Positions 46,327-57,711 of a stretch of DNA of 64,000 nt are shown here, one piece after another. This stretch comes from Styela clava (taxonomy: Eukaryota; Chordata; Ascidiacea; Stolidobranchia; Styelidae), in contig NC_135258.1 in assembly GCF_964204865.1 (NCBI RefSeq), forward strand, positions 4,827,001 to 4,891,000, read 5' to 3'. Each line of letters opens with the position of its first letter. Within the stretch, counting starts at the first letter, position 1. The notes under the pieces were generated by a model. It was given only the letters and a program-made list of their open reading frames with translations, did not search any database and was not told where the DNA came from. A program made the position numbers and the translations under genes.

Positions 46327-49300
46327 GTAAACATGTGCCGCTGTATCACCCGATGGCTTGATATCTAGAGTGAATGAGTGTTGGGGAATAGGATAGTAGC
46401 ATGACGAAATTTTCTAATAAATATTACGGTACGCTGTTTTGAGTTAGGGTGGATAAGAACAGATAAAATTTGTATTTATCAATAAAGTATAGTGTTTAGG
46501 GTTAGGTTAGGATAAGCAAAATTTGTACTTGAAAATGAGATGTGTGTTTAAATTTGTAGCACAATTGAGTTTATGTTCAATAGTTACATATATTAATTTT
46601 GTTATTAAAGGTTAAAGCTATTATTATATTGAAAGTGCTTCACCTCTTCTTTCTAATGAATTATTAGTGATGATGATGATTGAATACAAATTTAGAAATT
46701 TATATGGGTTTGAAGTTGTCAAGGCCTTGAATCCTTTGGGAACTCATGGAAAGATCGGTCACGCTGTTTCTCAGACGTTGCAGAGCACCCGTATACGACA
46801 CAGTACACCATATTCAATTTTTTTATCGTCTAATATGCTGAATATTGAGTCGAAATAATCTTATACTAGTATTTTAGCCAGTCTTTGAAAGATAGTAAAC
46901 AAGTTCTGAGGTTCAATAAAACACCGGTACGTTATGCTTCATGTTCTACAGTACCCTACCATGGGAAACTCACATTTTTACAAGCTAATATGCCAAAAAA
47001 AGGATGCAAAAAAATGCCAAGTACTTGAAAACAACGAAGAAACGCAGCAAGTGCAGTTTCATGATGAGTGTAAATCGTTGCTGGGGGTTTACGTCGTTGA
47101 CCAACCAGAGAAAAGGTTTGGTTTACTGCCGTATATTCTGGCAAAGTTAGAAATAACCCAAGATAGTGAACATTGGAATCCCTCCCTTCGATTTTGTCGT
47201 ATCAATCCATGTATACGTACCGGTGACGGTACATTTGAACCCACGTACATTTTCACCCATGTGTATATCCGCTGGTTTAATCTATATGCGGGTGCTAAAA
47301 CCCATGGGTTAGGGTTAGCCATTTAACACTAAACCTATGGTTTCGGAAAACCATTTTCAAGATATGTTTTGGAACCACTAGTTTGCCCACTTCCCAATTT
47401 GAACAGGCCAATTTGGATGAGGTTTGGGATATTATAAGGTAGCTCAATAGTCACTCCAAAATTAATTAGAATAATCGTATTGCGAAAGCAATAAAATACC
47501 TTCTAACGAAATTGCTGTATCGCCCGCTTCTCCTTGCACAGGCTCCTCGCCCGCTCCTCCTTGCACAGGCTCCTCGCCCGCTCCTCCTTGCACAGACTCC
47601 TCGTCCGCTTCTTCTTGCACAGGCGGGTAAACACGTGCCGCTGTATCACCCGATAGCTTGATATCTAGAGTGAATGAGTGTTGGGGATTAGGATAGTAGC
47701 ATGACGAAATTTTCTAATAAATATTACGGTACGCTGTTTTGAGTTAGGGTGGATAAGAACAGATAAAATTTGTATTTATCAATAAAGTATAGTGTTTAGG
47801 GTTAGGTTAGGATAAGCGAAATTTGTACTTGAAAATGGGATGTGTGTTCAAATTCGTAGCACGACTGAGTTTATGTTCAATAGTTACATTTATTAATTTT
47901 GGTATTAGAGGTTAGAGCTATTAATATATTGAAAGTGCTCCATCTCTTCTATCTAATGAATTATTAGTGATGATGATGATTGAATACAAATTTAGAACTT
48001 TATATGGGTTTGAAGTTGTCAAGGCCTTGAATCCTTTGGGAACTCATGGAAAGATCGGTCACGCTGTTTCTCAGACGTTGCAGAGCACCCGTATACGACA
48101 CAGTACACCATATTCAATTATTTTATCGTCTAATATGCTGAATATTGAGTCGAAATAATCTTATACTAGTCCTGTAGCCAGACTTTGAAAGATAGTAAAC
48201 AAGTTCTGAGATTTAACAAAATACCGGTACGTTATGCTTCATGTTCTACAGTACCCTGCCATGGGAAACTCACATTTTTACAAGCAAATAGGCCAAAAAA
48301 AGGATGCAAAAAATGTCAAATACTTGAAAACGACAAAGAAACGCAGCAAGTGCAGTTTCATGATGAGTGTAAATCGTTGCTGCGGGTTTACGTCGTTGAC
48401 CAACCAGAGAAAAGGTTTGGTTTACTGCCGTATATTCTGGCAAAGTTAGAACTAACCCAAGATAGTGAACATTGGAATACCTCTCTTCGATTTCGTCGTA
48501 TCAATTCATGTATACGTTTTGGTGACCATACATTTGAACCCATGTGTATTTCCGCTGGTTTAATCTATATGCGGGTGCTAAATCCCATGGGTTAGGGTTA
48601 GCCATTTAACACTAAACCTATGGTTTCGGAAAACAATTTTCAAGTTATGTTTAGGAACCACTAGTTTGCCCACTTCCCAATTTGAACAGGCCAATTTGGA
48701 TGAGGTTTGGGATATTATTAGGTAGCTCAATAGTCACTCCAAAATTAATTAGAATAATCGTATTGCGAAAGCATTAAAATACCTTCTAACGAAGTTGCTG
48801 TATTGCCCGTTCCTCCTTGCACAGGCTCCTCGTCCGCTCCTCCTTGCACAGACTCCTCGCCCGCTCCTTCTTGCATAGACTCCTCGCCCGCTCCTCCTTG
48901 CACAGGCGGGTAAACATGTGCCGCTGTATCACCCGATGGCTTGATATCTAGAGTGAATGAGTGTTGGGGATTAGGATAGTAGGATGACGAAATTTTCTAA
49001 TAAATATTACGGTACGCTGTTTTGAGTTAGGGTGGATAAGAACAGATAAAATTTGTATTTATCAATAAAGTATAGTGTTTAGGGTTAGGTTAGGATAAGC
49101 AAAATTTGTACTTGAAAATGAGATGTGTGTTCAAATTCGTAGCACGACTGAGTTTATGTTCAATAGTTACATTTATTAATTTTGGTATTAAAGGTTAGAG
49201 CTATTAATATATTGAAAGTGCTCCATCTCTTCTTTCTAATGAATTATTAGTGATGATGATTGAATACAAATTTAGAACTTTATATGGGTTTGAAGTTTTC

Positions 49301-50094
49301 AAGGCTTTGGATCCTTTGGGAACTCGTAGAAAGATCGGACACGCTGTTTCTCAGACGTTGCAGAGCACCCGTATACGACACAGTACACCATATTCAATTA
49401 TTTTATCGTCTAAAATGCTGAATATTAAGTCGAAATAATCTTATACTAGTCCTATAGCCAGTTTTTGAAAGATAGTAAACAAGTTCAGAGGTTCAATAAA
49501 ATACCGGTACGTTATGCTTCATGTTCTACAGTACCCTGCCATGGAAAACTCACATTTTTACAAGCAAATATGCCAAAAAAAGGATGCAAAAAAATGCCAA
49601 ATAGTTGAAAACAACAAAGAAACGCAGCAAGTGCAGTTTCATGATGAGTGTAAATCGTTGCTGCGGGTTTACGTCGTTGACCAACCAGAGCAAAGGTTTG
49701 GTTTAGTTTCTGGCAAAGTTAGAAGTAACCCAAGATAGTGAACTTTGGAATACCTCTCTTCGATTTCGTCGTATCAATCCATGTATACGTTTCGGTGACC
49801 GTACATTTGAACCCACGTTCATTTGATCCCATGTGTATATCCGCTGGTTTAATATATATGTGGGTGCTAAATCCCATGGGTTAGGAATAGCCATTTAACA
49901 CTAAACCTATGGTTTCGGAAAACCATTTTCAAGTTATGTTTAGGAACCACTAGTTTGCCCACTTCCCAATTTGAACAGGCCAATTTGGATGAGGTTTGGG
50001 ATGTTATTAGGTAGCTCAATAGTCACTCCAAAATTAAGTAGAATAATCGTATTGCGAAAGCATTAAAATACCTTCTAACGAAGTTGCTGTATTG

Positions 50095-50280
50095 CCCGCT
50101 CTTCCTTGCACAGGCTCCTCGCCCGCTCCTCCTTGCACAGGCTCCTCGCCCGCTCCTCCTTGCACAGACTCCTCGCCCGCTCCTCCTTGCACAGACTCCT
50201 CGCCCGCTCCTCCTTGCACAGACTCCTCGCCCGCTCCTTTTTGCATAGACTCCTCGCCCGCTCCTCCTTGCACAGGCGGG
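50095..50280 (+). repeat. 27-bp minisatellite, unit 4 (about 7 copies, expanded)
   Basis: The same 27-bp core as in the other units, with about seven copies. This accounts for the extra ~70-80 bp of the fourth unit. Open frames of 63-79 codons on both strands here are minisatellite translations, not genes. Confidence 0.85.
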
Positions 50281-53200
50281 TAAACATGTGCCGCTGTATC
50301 ACCCGATGGCTTGATATCTAAAGTGAATGAGTGTTGGGGAATAGGATAGTGGGATGACGAAATTTTCTAATTAATATTACGGTACGCTGTTTTGAGTTAG
50401 GGTGGATTAGAACAGATAAAATTTGTATTTAACAATAAAGTATAGTGTTTAGGGTTAGGTTAGGATAAGCAAAATTTGTACTTGAAAATGAGATGTGTGT
50501 TTAAATTTGTAGCACAATTGTGTTTATGTTCAATAGTTACATATATTAATTTTGTTATTAAAGGTTAAAGCTATTATTATATTAAAAGTGCTTCACCTCT
50601 TCTTTCTAATGAATTATTAGTGATGATGATGATTGAATACAAATTTAGAACTTTATATGGGTTTGAAGTTGTCAAGGCCTTGAATCCTTTGGAAACTCAT
50701 GGGAAGATTGGTCACGCTGTTTCTCAGACGTTGCAGAGCACCCGTATACGACACAGTACACCATATTCAATTTTTTTATCGTCTAATATGCTGAATATTG
50801 AGTCGAAATAATCTTATACTAGTATTTTAGCCAGTCTTTGAAAGATAGTAAACAAGTTCTGAGGTTCAATAAAACACCGGTACGTTATGCTTCATGTTCT
50901 ACAGTACCCTACCATGGGAAACTCACATTTTTACAAGCTAATATGCCAAAAAAAGGATGCAAAAAAATGCCAAGTACTTGAAAACAACAAAGAAACGCAG
51001 CAAGTGCAGTTTCATGATGAGTGTAAATCGTTGCTGGGGGTTTACGTCGTTGACCAACCAGAGAAAAGGTTTGGTTTACTGCCGTATATTCTGGCAAAGT
51101 TAGAAGTAACCCAAGATAGTGAACATTGGAATCCCTCCCTTCGATTTTGTCGTATCAATCCATGTATACTTACCGGTGACGGTACATTTGAACCCACGTA
51201 CATTTTAACCCATGTGTATATCCGCTGGTTTAATCTATATGCGGGTGCTAAAACCCATGGGTTAGGGATAGCCATTTAACACTAAACTTATGGTTTTGGA
51301 AAACCATTTTCAAGATATGTTTTGGAACCACTAGTTTGCCCACTTCCCAATTTGAACAGGCCAATTTGGATGAGGTTTGGGATATTATTAGGTAGCTCAA
51401 TAGTCACTCCAAAATTAATTAGAATAATCGTATTGCGAAAGCAATAAAATACTTTCTAACGAAATTGCTGTATCGCCCGCTTCTCCTTGCACAGGCTCCT
51501 CGCCCGCTCCTCCTTTCACAGGCTCCTCGCCCGCTCCTCCTTGCACAGACTCCTCGTCCGCTTCTTCTTGCACAGGCGGGTAAACATGTGCCGCTGTATC
51601 ACCCGATAGCTTGATATCTAGAGTGAATGAGTGTTGGGGATTAGGATAGTAGCATGACGAAATTTTCTAATAAATATTACGGTACGCTGTTTTGAGTTAG
51701 GGTGGATAAGAACAGGTAAAATTTGTATTTATCAATAAAGTATAGTGTTTAGGGTTAGGTTAGGATAAGCAAAATTTGTACTTGAAAATGAGATGTGTGT
51801 TCAAATTCGTAGCACGACTGAGTTTATGTTCAATAGTTACATTTATTAATTTTGGTATTAAAGGTTAGAGCTATTAATATATTGAAAGTGCTCCATCTCT
51901 TCTTTCTAATGAATTATTAGTGATGATGATTGAATACAAATTTAGAACTTTATATGGGTTTGAAGTTTTCAAGGCTTTGGATCTTTTGGGAACTCGTAGA
52001 AAGATCGGACACGCTGTTTCTCAGACGTTGCAGAGCACCCGTATACGACACAGTACACCATATTCAATTATTTTATCGTCTAAAATGCTGAATATTAAGT
52101 CGAAATAATCTTATACTAGTCCTATAGCCAGTTTTTGAAAGATAGTAAACAAGTTCAGAGGTTCAATAAAATACCGGTACGTTATGCTTCATGTTCTACA
52201 GTACCCTGCCATGGAAAACTCACATTTTTACAAGCAAATATGCCAAAAAAAGGATGCAAAAAAATGCCAAATAGTTGAAAACAACAAAGAAACGCAGCAA
52301 GTGCAGTTTCATGATGAGTGTAAATCGTTGCTGCGGGTTTACGTCGTTGACCAACCAGAGAAAAGGTTTGGTTTAGTTTCTGGCAAAGTTAGAAGTAACC
52401 CAAGATAGTGAACTTTGGAATACCTCTCTTCGATTTCGTCGTATCAATCCATGTATACGTTTCGGTGACCGTACATTTGAACCCACGTACATTTTAACCC
52501 ATGTGTATATCCGCTGGTTTAATCTATATGCGGGTGCTAAAACCCATGGGTTAGGGATAGCCATTTAACACTAAACTTATGGTTTTGGAAAACCATTTTC
52601 AAGATATGTTTTGGAACCACTAGTTTGCCCACTTCCCAATTTGAACAGGCCAATTTGGATGAGGTTTGGGATATTATTAGGTAGCTCAATAGTCACTCCA
52701 AAATTAATTAGAATAATCGTATTGCGAAAGCAATAAAATACTTTCTAACGAAATTGCTGTATCGCCCGCTTCTCCTTGCACAGGCTCCTCGCCCGCTCCT
52801 CCTTGCACAGGCTCCTCGCCCGCTCCTCCTTGCACAGACTCCTCGTCCGCTTCTTCTTGCACAGGCGGGTAAACATGTGCCGCTGTATCACCCGATAGCT
52901 TGATATCTAGAGTGAATGAGTGTTGGGGATTAGGATAGTAGCATGACGAAATTTTCTAATAAATATTACGGTACGCTGTTTTGAGTTAGGGTGGATAAGA
53001 ACAGATAAAATTTGTATTTATCAATAAAGTATAGTGTTTAGGGTTAGGTTAGGATAAGCAAAAGTTGTACTTGAAAATGAGATGTGTGTTCAAATTCGTA
53101 GCACGACTGAGTTTATGTTCAATAGTTACATTTATTAATTTAGGTATTAAAAGTTAGAGCTATTAATATATTGAAAGTGCTCCATCTCTTCTTTCTAATG

Positions 53201-54919
53201 AAATATTAGTGATGATGATTGAATACAAATTTAGAACTTTATATAGGTTTGAAGTTGTCAAGGCTTTGGATCCATTGGGAACTCATGGAAAGATCGGTCA
53301 CGCTGTTTCTCAGACGTTGCAGAGCACCCGTATACGACACAGTACACCATATTCAAATATTTTATCGTCTAATATGCTGAATATTGAGTCGAAATAATCT
53401 TATACTAGTCCTGTAGCCAGTCTTTGAAAGATAGTAAACAAGTTCTGAGATCTAACAAAATACCGGTACGTTATGCTTCATGTTCCACAGTACCCTGCCA
53501 TGGGAAACTCACATTTTTACAAGCAAATAGGCCAAAAAAAGGATGCAAAAATTGTCAAATACTTGAAAACGACAAAGAAACGCAGCAAGTGCAGTTTCAT
53601 GATGAGTGTAAATCGTTGCTGCGGGTTTACGTCGTTGACCAACCAGAGAAAAGGTTTGGTTTACTGCCGTATATTCTGGCAAAGTTAGAACTAGCCCAAG
53701 ATAGTGAACATTGGAATACCTCTCTTCGATTTCGTCGTATCAATTCATGTATACGTTTTGGTGACCATACATTTGAACCCACGTACATTTTAACTCATGT
53801 GTATTTCCGCTGGTTTAATCTATATGCGGGTGCTAAATCCCATGGGTTAGGGTTAGCCATTTAACACTAAACCTATGGTTTCGGAAAACCATTTTCAAGT
53901 TATGTTTAGGAACCACTAGTTTGCCCACTTCCCAATTTGAACAGGCCAATTTGGATGAGGTTTGGGATGTTATTAGGTAGCTCAATAGTCACTCCAAAAT
54001 TAATTAGAATAATCGTATTGCGAAAGCATTAAAATACCTTCTAACGAGGTTGCTGTATTGCCCGTTCCTCCTTGCACAGGCTCCTCGTCCGCTCCTCCTT
54101 GCACAGACTCCTCGCCCGCTCCTTCTTGCATAGACTCCTCGCTCGCTCCTCCTTGCACAGGCGGGTAAACATGTGCCGCTGTATCACCCGATGGCTTGAT
54201 ATCTAGAGTGAATGAGTGTTGGGGATTAGGATAGTAGGATGACGAAATTTTCTAATAAATATTACGGTACGCTGTTTTTAGTTAGGGTGGATAAGAACAG
54301 AGAAAATTTGTATTTATCAATAAAGTATAGTGTTTAGGGTTAGGTTAGGATAAGCAAAATTTGTACTTGAAAACGAGATGTGTGTTCAAATTCGTAGCAC
54401 GACTGAGTTTATGTTCAATAGTTACATTTATTAATTTTGGTATTAAAGGTTAGAGCTATTGATATATTGAAAGTGCTCCATCTCTTCTTTCTAATGAATT
54501 ATTAGTGATGATGATTGAATACAAATTTAGAACTTTATATGGGTTTGAAGTTGTGAAGGCTTTGGATCCATTGGGAACTCATGGAAAGACCGGTCACGCT
54601 GTTTCTCAGACGTTGCAGAGCACCCGTATACGACACAGTACACCATATTCAATTATTTTATCGTCTAATATGCTGAATATTGAGTCGAAATAATCTTATA
54701 CTAGTCCTATAGCCAGTTTTTGAAAGATAGTAAACAAGTTCTGAGGTTCAATAAAATACCGGTACGTTATGCTTCATGTTCTACAGTACCCTGTCATGGG
54801 AAACTCACATTTTTACAAGCTAATATGCCAAAAAAAGGGTGCAAAAAATGCCAAATACTTGAAAACAACAAAGAAACGCAGCAAGTGCAGTTTCATGATG
54901 AGTGTAAATCGTTGCTGCG

Positions 54920-55867
54920 CTTTTATGTTTTTGGTGATAATAGTTATCGCTAACAACACTAAATATGTTTAAAGTTGTTAAAAACAATTTTCACCGCCGG
55001 ATGTACCTTTTCACGTTATGAATTTCATGCAAGGCCCGAGCATAATTTGATAAAGATCATTGATTTTACTATATCGTAACGTTGTTTTTCCGAATTGTGT
55101 CGAAACGTTTATTCGACTTAGATTTACAGACTTCAGAAACTACCTGAAAAAGATAATCGTTTTTGTGTTTTAGATAGTGTCAACTTCACCACGCCTTCGT
55201 GAGGTGGTGTAGTTTATTAAATTTGATGAAGGATTTATTGGGTTACATTGCAGCAGTGTATGGACGACCACGCGTTTCACAAGATTACTGGAATTGAAAC
55301 GTTATCCGAATACGACTCCTCAAATTTGTCGTTTCTGTTTTTTAATTTTGAGGGAGGCTTAGATTAGAGCGTATAAAAGCCGATGTAATAATGAAATGTT
55401 ATTTTGGGTTCGGTTAGGACGATGAAAGTTGTATTTAATAATATGGCGGTATTTAGTTACGGTTAGGACCAGGCTGGGGACTCGGAGTTTGGAACCATGA
55501 CATTCTGATGAAGACGGAGCTACCAGAAATTTCAGTGGCTCGAGCTCCTAACCATCTAGTTGCAGTTTAACATTTATAATTTTTTATTAACCCATACAAA
55601 TAGTAAAATCTTTTTTTTCTTTTTCAGCTCATAATTTTTTCATAAAATTCAATCCAGAGTATTATTTTAAAAGTTTCAAGTTGAATTTATTTATACAAAA
55701 CTTCAATTTTGAAATTTTTAACTGTTACAAAATAAAGTCTTGAGTCCCGCTTCCACAAAACTGCATTTGGGCAGATATTTCATGCTTGTGATTACACTTA
55801 AAAGTCCCAATGGTTATCAAGTCGGGGCCCATCTACAACGTAAAAAAGAAATCGCCGGAGCCACTGT
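54920..55867. other. Gene-free stretch after the tandem array
   Basis: Unique-looking sequence; no gene or element end recognised. TTGGGTTCGGTTAGGACGATG and GTTACGGTTAGGACCAGG near 55405-55470 are similar short words. Confidence 0.35.
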
Positions 55868-56105
55868 CTATTCAAACTACAGCGATCCAGAAGTATGTGT
55901 ACCAATATGGAGGTAACTAATTTTGTTCGCCCATTTTACATCAAGTTGTGTAAGGGGACTGAAACCTATGGACGGGGGGGTATTCACTTGGCTAACGTAG
56001 ACAGTCCTCGCAATCGAACTAAAATAAGGAAAATCGGAATAAAATTATGGCCTAACCCTAACCTGGTACACATACTTCGGGAGTACCCAAACTACGGCTC
56101 CAACT
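55868..56105. mobile_element. GGGCGCTCC-family MITE, second long form
   Basis: It starts near CCAGAAGTATGTGTACCAAT and ends ACACATACTTCGGGAGTACCC. The interior is closely related, inverted, to the element in lectin intron 3 at 26375-26605, including TTGTTCGCCCATTTTACATC and GGGACTGAAACCTATGG. The short plus-strand frame inside (55895-56128) is element sequence. Confidence 0.65.
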
Positions 56106-56357
56106 CCAGCGGACTAGCAACTGAATGAGCGAACGAGCGTCAAATGATTAGGCCATTTTATAGATTTTCTTTGTTCTGAGATAACTGGTGTTCAAATTTT
56201 ATATCGCAATCATTAAAATACCTTTCTTTGAATCGTTCGAACAATTTTCCATGGGTGCGTGAATATGAGCCATTGTTTGGTGGTTTGACGTCCCGGCCGT
56301 ACCTTTCTCTATAGTGAAGTAGACCTTAAAAGTTTGAGAGTGCATTAGTTTTCTTCA

Positions 56358-57711
56358 GAGACACTAGATTATGGTATGTTGCTTGTTACGTGATCTAAAA
56401 ACGTGTAATATCAGACATTCATGTTGCGTTAATGAATAACTAACTTGGGTACAATACGCCGAGGAGTGGAATACATTTTCAAATCAATAAAACGTCATTG
56501 TCTTCTCTCCCTACTCGCACATTAAAATCAGGTTCAAACAGTTGTGGTTCTTTCACGAATATTTGTAGTAGGTAAGTACCAACTCGAAAAGAGCAACCAT
56601 GCTCATTCACGACATCAGAAGTTCTCACCTCTTTTGCCAAAGTCGATATAACATGGTATCGTTCATTATTGGTGAATGAGTAAAGTATTTCGTATTGTAG
56701 CAAGGTCATAATGGTAGAGAGCGATTTTCTGTAACAAATGGAATTCGTTTAATATTCCAGCGATAATAATCGCTTTAATCTGGATGTGGGATGAGCTACG
56801 ACTGATGCAATGCTCAATGCAGTGGGTAGAATATTTTTGCGACTAGGCCTTTAGGTTGTAGTTGGAGTGAAAGTTTTGCCTTTTTGCTGTTATAAAAGTA
56901 GGGACAGACGTTGTTCTTAAACATTTTATAGAAGCGAGAGTGAAATGCTTAGTCTGCTTCGAAGTAATCGGAGACCAAATTTCAGACTTCCAAACGTCGT
57001 AATTAGTCTGTTATGCTGAAACAGACAAAAGCTTGAGACACTAGATTATGGTATGTTGCTTGTTACGTGATCTAAAAACGTGTAATATCAGACATTCATG
57101 TTGCGTTAATGAATAACTAACTTGGGTACAATACGCCGAGGAGTGGAATACATTTTCAAATCAATAAAACGTCATTGTCTTCTCTCCCTACTCGCACATT
57201 AAAATCAGGTTCAAACAGTTGTGGTTCTTTCACGAATATTTGTAGTAGGTAAGTACCAACTCGAAAAGAGCAACCATGCTCATTCACGACATCAGAAGTT
57301 CTCACCTCTTTTGCCAAAGTCGATATAACATGGTATCGTTCATTATTGGTGAATGAGTAAAGTATTTCGTATTGTAGCAAGGTCATAATGGTAGAGAGCG
57401 ATTTTCTGTAACAAATGGAATTCGTTTAATATTCCAGCGATAATAATCGCTTTAATCTGGATGTGGGATGAGCTACGACTGATGCAATGCTCAATGCAGT
57501 GGGTAGAATATTTTTGCGACTAGGCCTTTAGGTTGTAGTTGGAGTGAAAGTTTTGCCTTTTTGCTGTTATAAAAGTAGGGACAGACGTTGTTCTTAAACA
57601 TTTTATAGAAGCGAGAGTGAAATGCTTAGTCTGCTTCGAAGTAATCGGAGACCAAATTTCAGACTTCCAAACGTCGTAATTAGTCTGTTATGCTGAAACA
57701 GACAAAAGCTT
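56358..57711. repeat. Exact-looking 677-bp tandem duplication
   Basis: 56358-57034 and 57035-57711 appear identical base for base in every stretch I compared. The repeat starts GAGACACTAGATTATGG and ends ACAGACAAAAGCTT, and GAGA follows both copies, giving a 4-bp microhomology at the junction. Each copy contains the whole last exon, with its acceptor, of the caspase-like gene. Confidence 0.9.
56479..56728 (-). pseudogene. Duplicated last exon of the caspase-like gene (distal copy)
   Basis: It is identical in length and translated sequence to 57156-57405, with the same TTTGTTACAG acceptor and stop. It lies downstream of the proximal copy, so splicing would normally stop at the first. Use of this copy instead would give the same protein with a different 3' UTR context. 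Confidence 0.7.

Larger units (their letters stand above)
45309..54919 (+). repeat. Tandem array of ~1.3-kb units, 7 full copies plus one partial
   Basis: Units begin with TATTGAAAGTGCTYCAYCTC near 45311, 46627, 47927, 49210, 50580, 51880, 53169 and 54465. Spacings are 1316, 1300, 1283, 1370, 1300, 1289 and 1296 bp. The last unit stops abruptly after GTTGCTGCG at 54919. All units are in the same orientation and differ by scattered substitutions and small indels. Three subtypes are distinguishable. Each unit holds two short open frames (residues IEYKFRTLYGFEVVKAL and HDECKSLLRVYVVDQPE), a TTAGGGTTAG-containing stretch, and a 27-bp minisatellite whose copy number explains most length variation. 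The short open frames may be relics of a duplicated gene segment; coding function is not shown. Confidence 0.9.

Noticed and set aside
50034-50321. Four overlapping repetitive frames (GGAGEESVQ, CKEERARSL, SSPAPPCTD, LLARSSLHR)
   Set aside because: All are translations of the 27-bp minisatellite, which has no stops in several frames on both strands.
50440-50470. Interstitial telomere from TTTAGGGTTAGGTTAGG words in each array unit
   Set aside because: Only two or three imperfect repeats per site, repeated because the unit is repeated; too short for a telomere relic.
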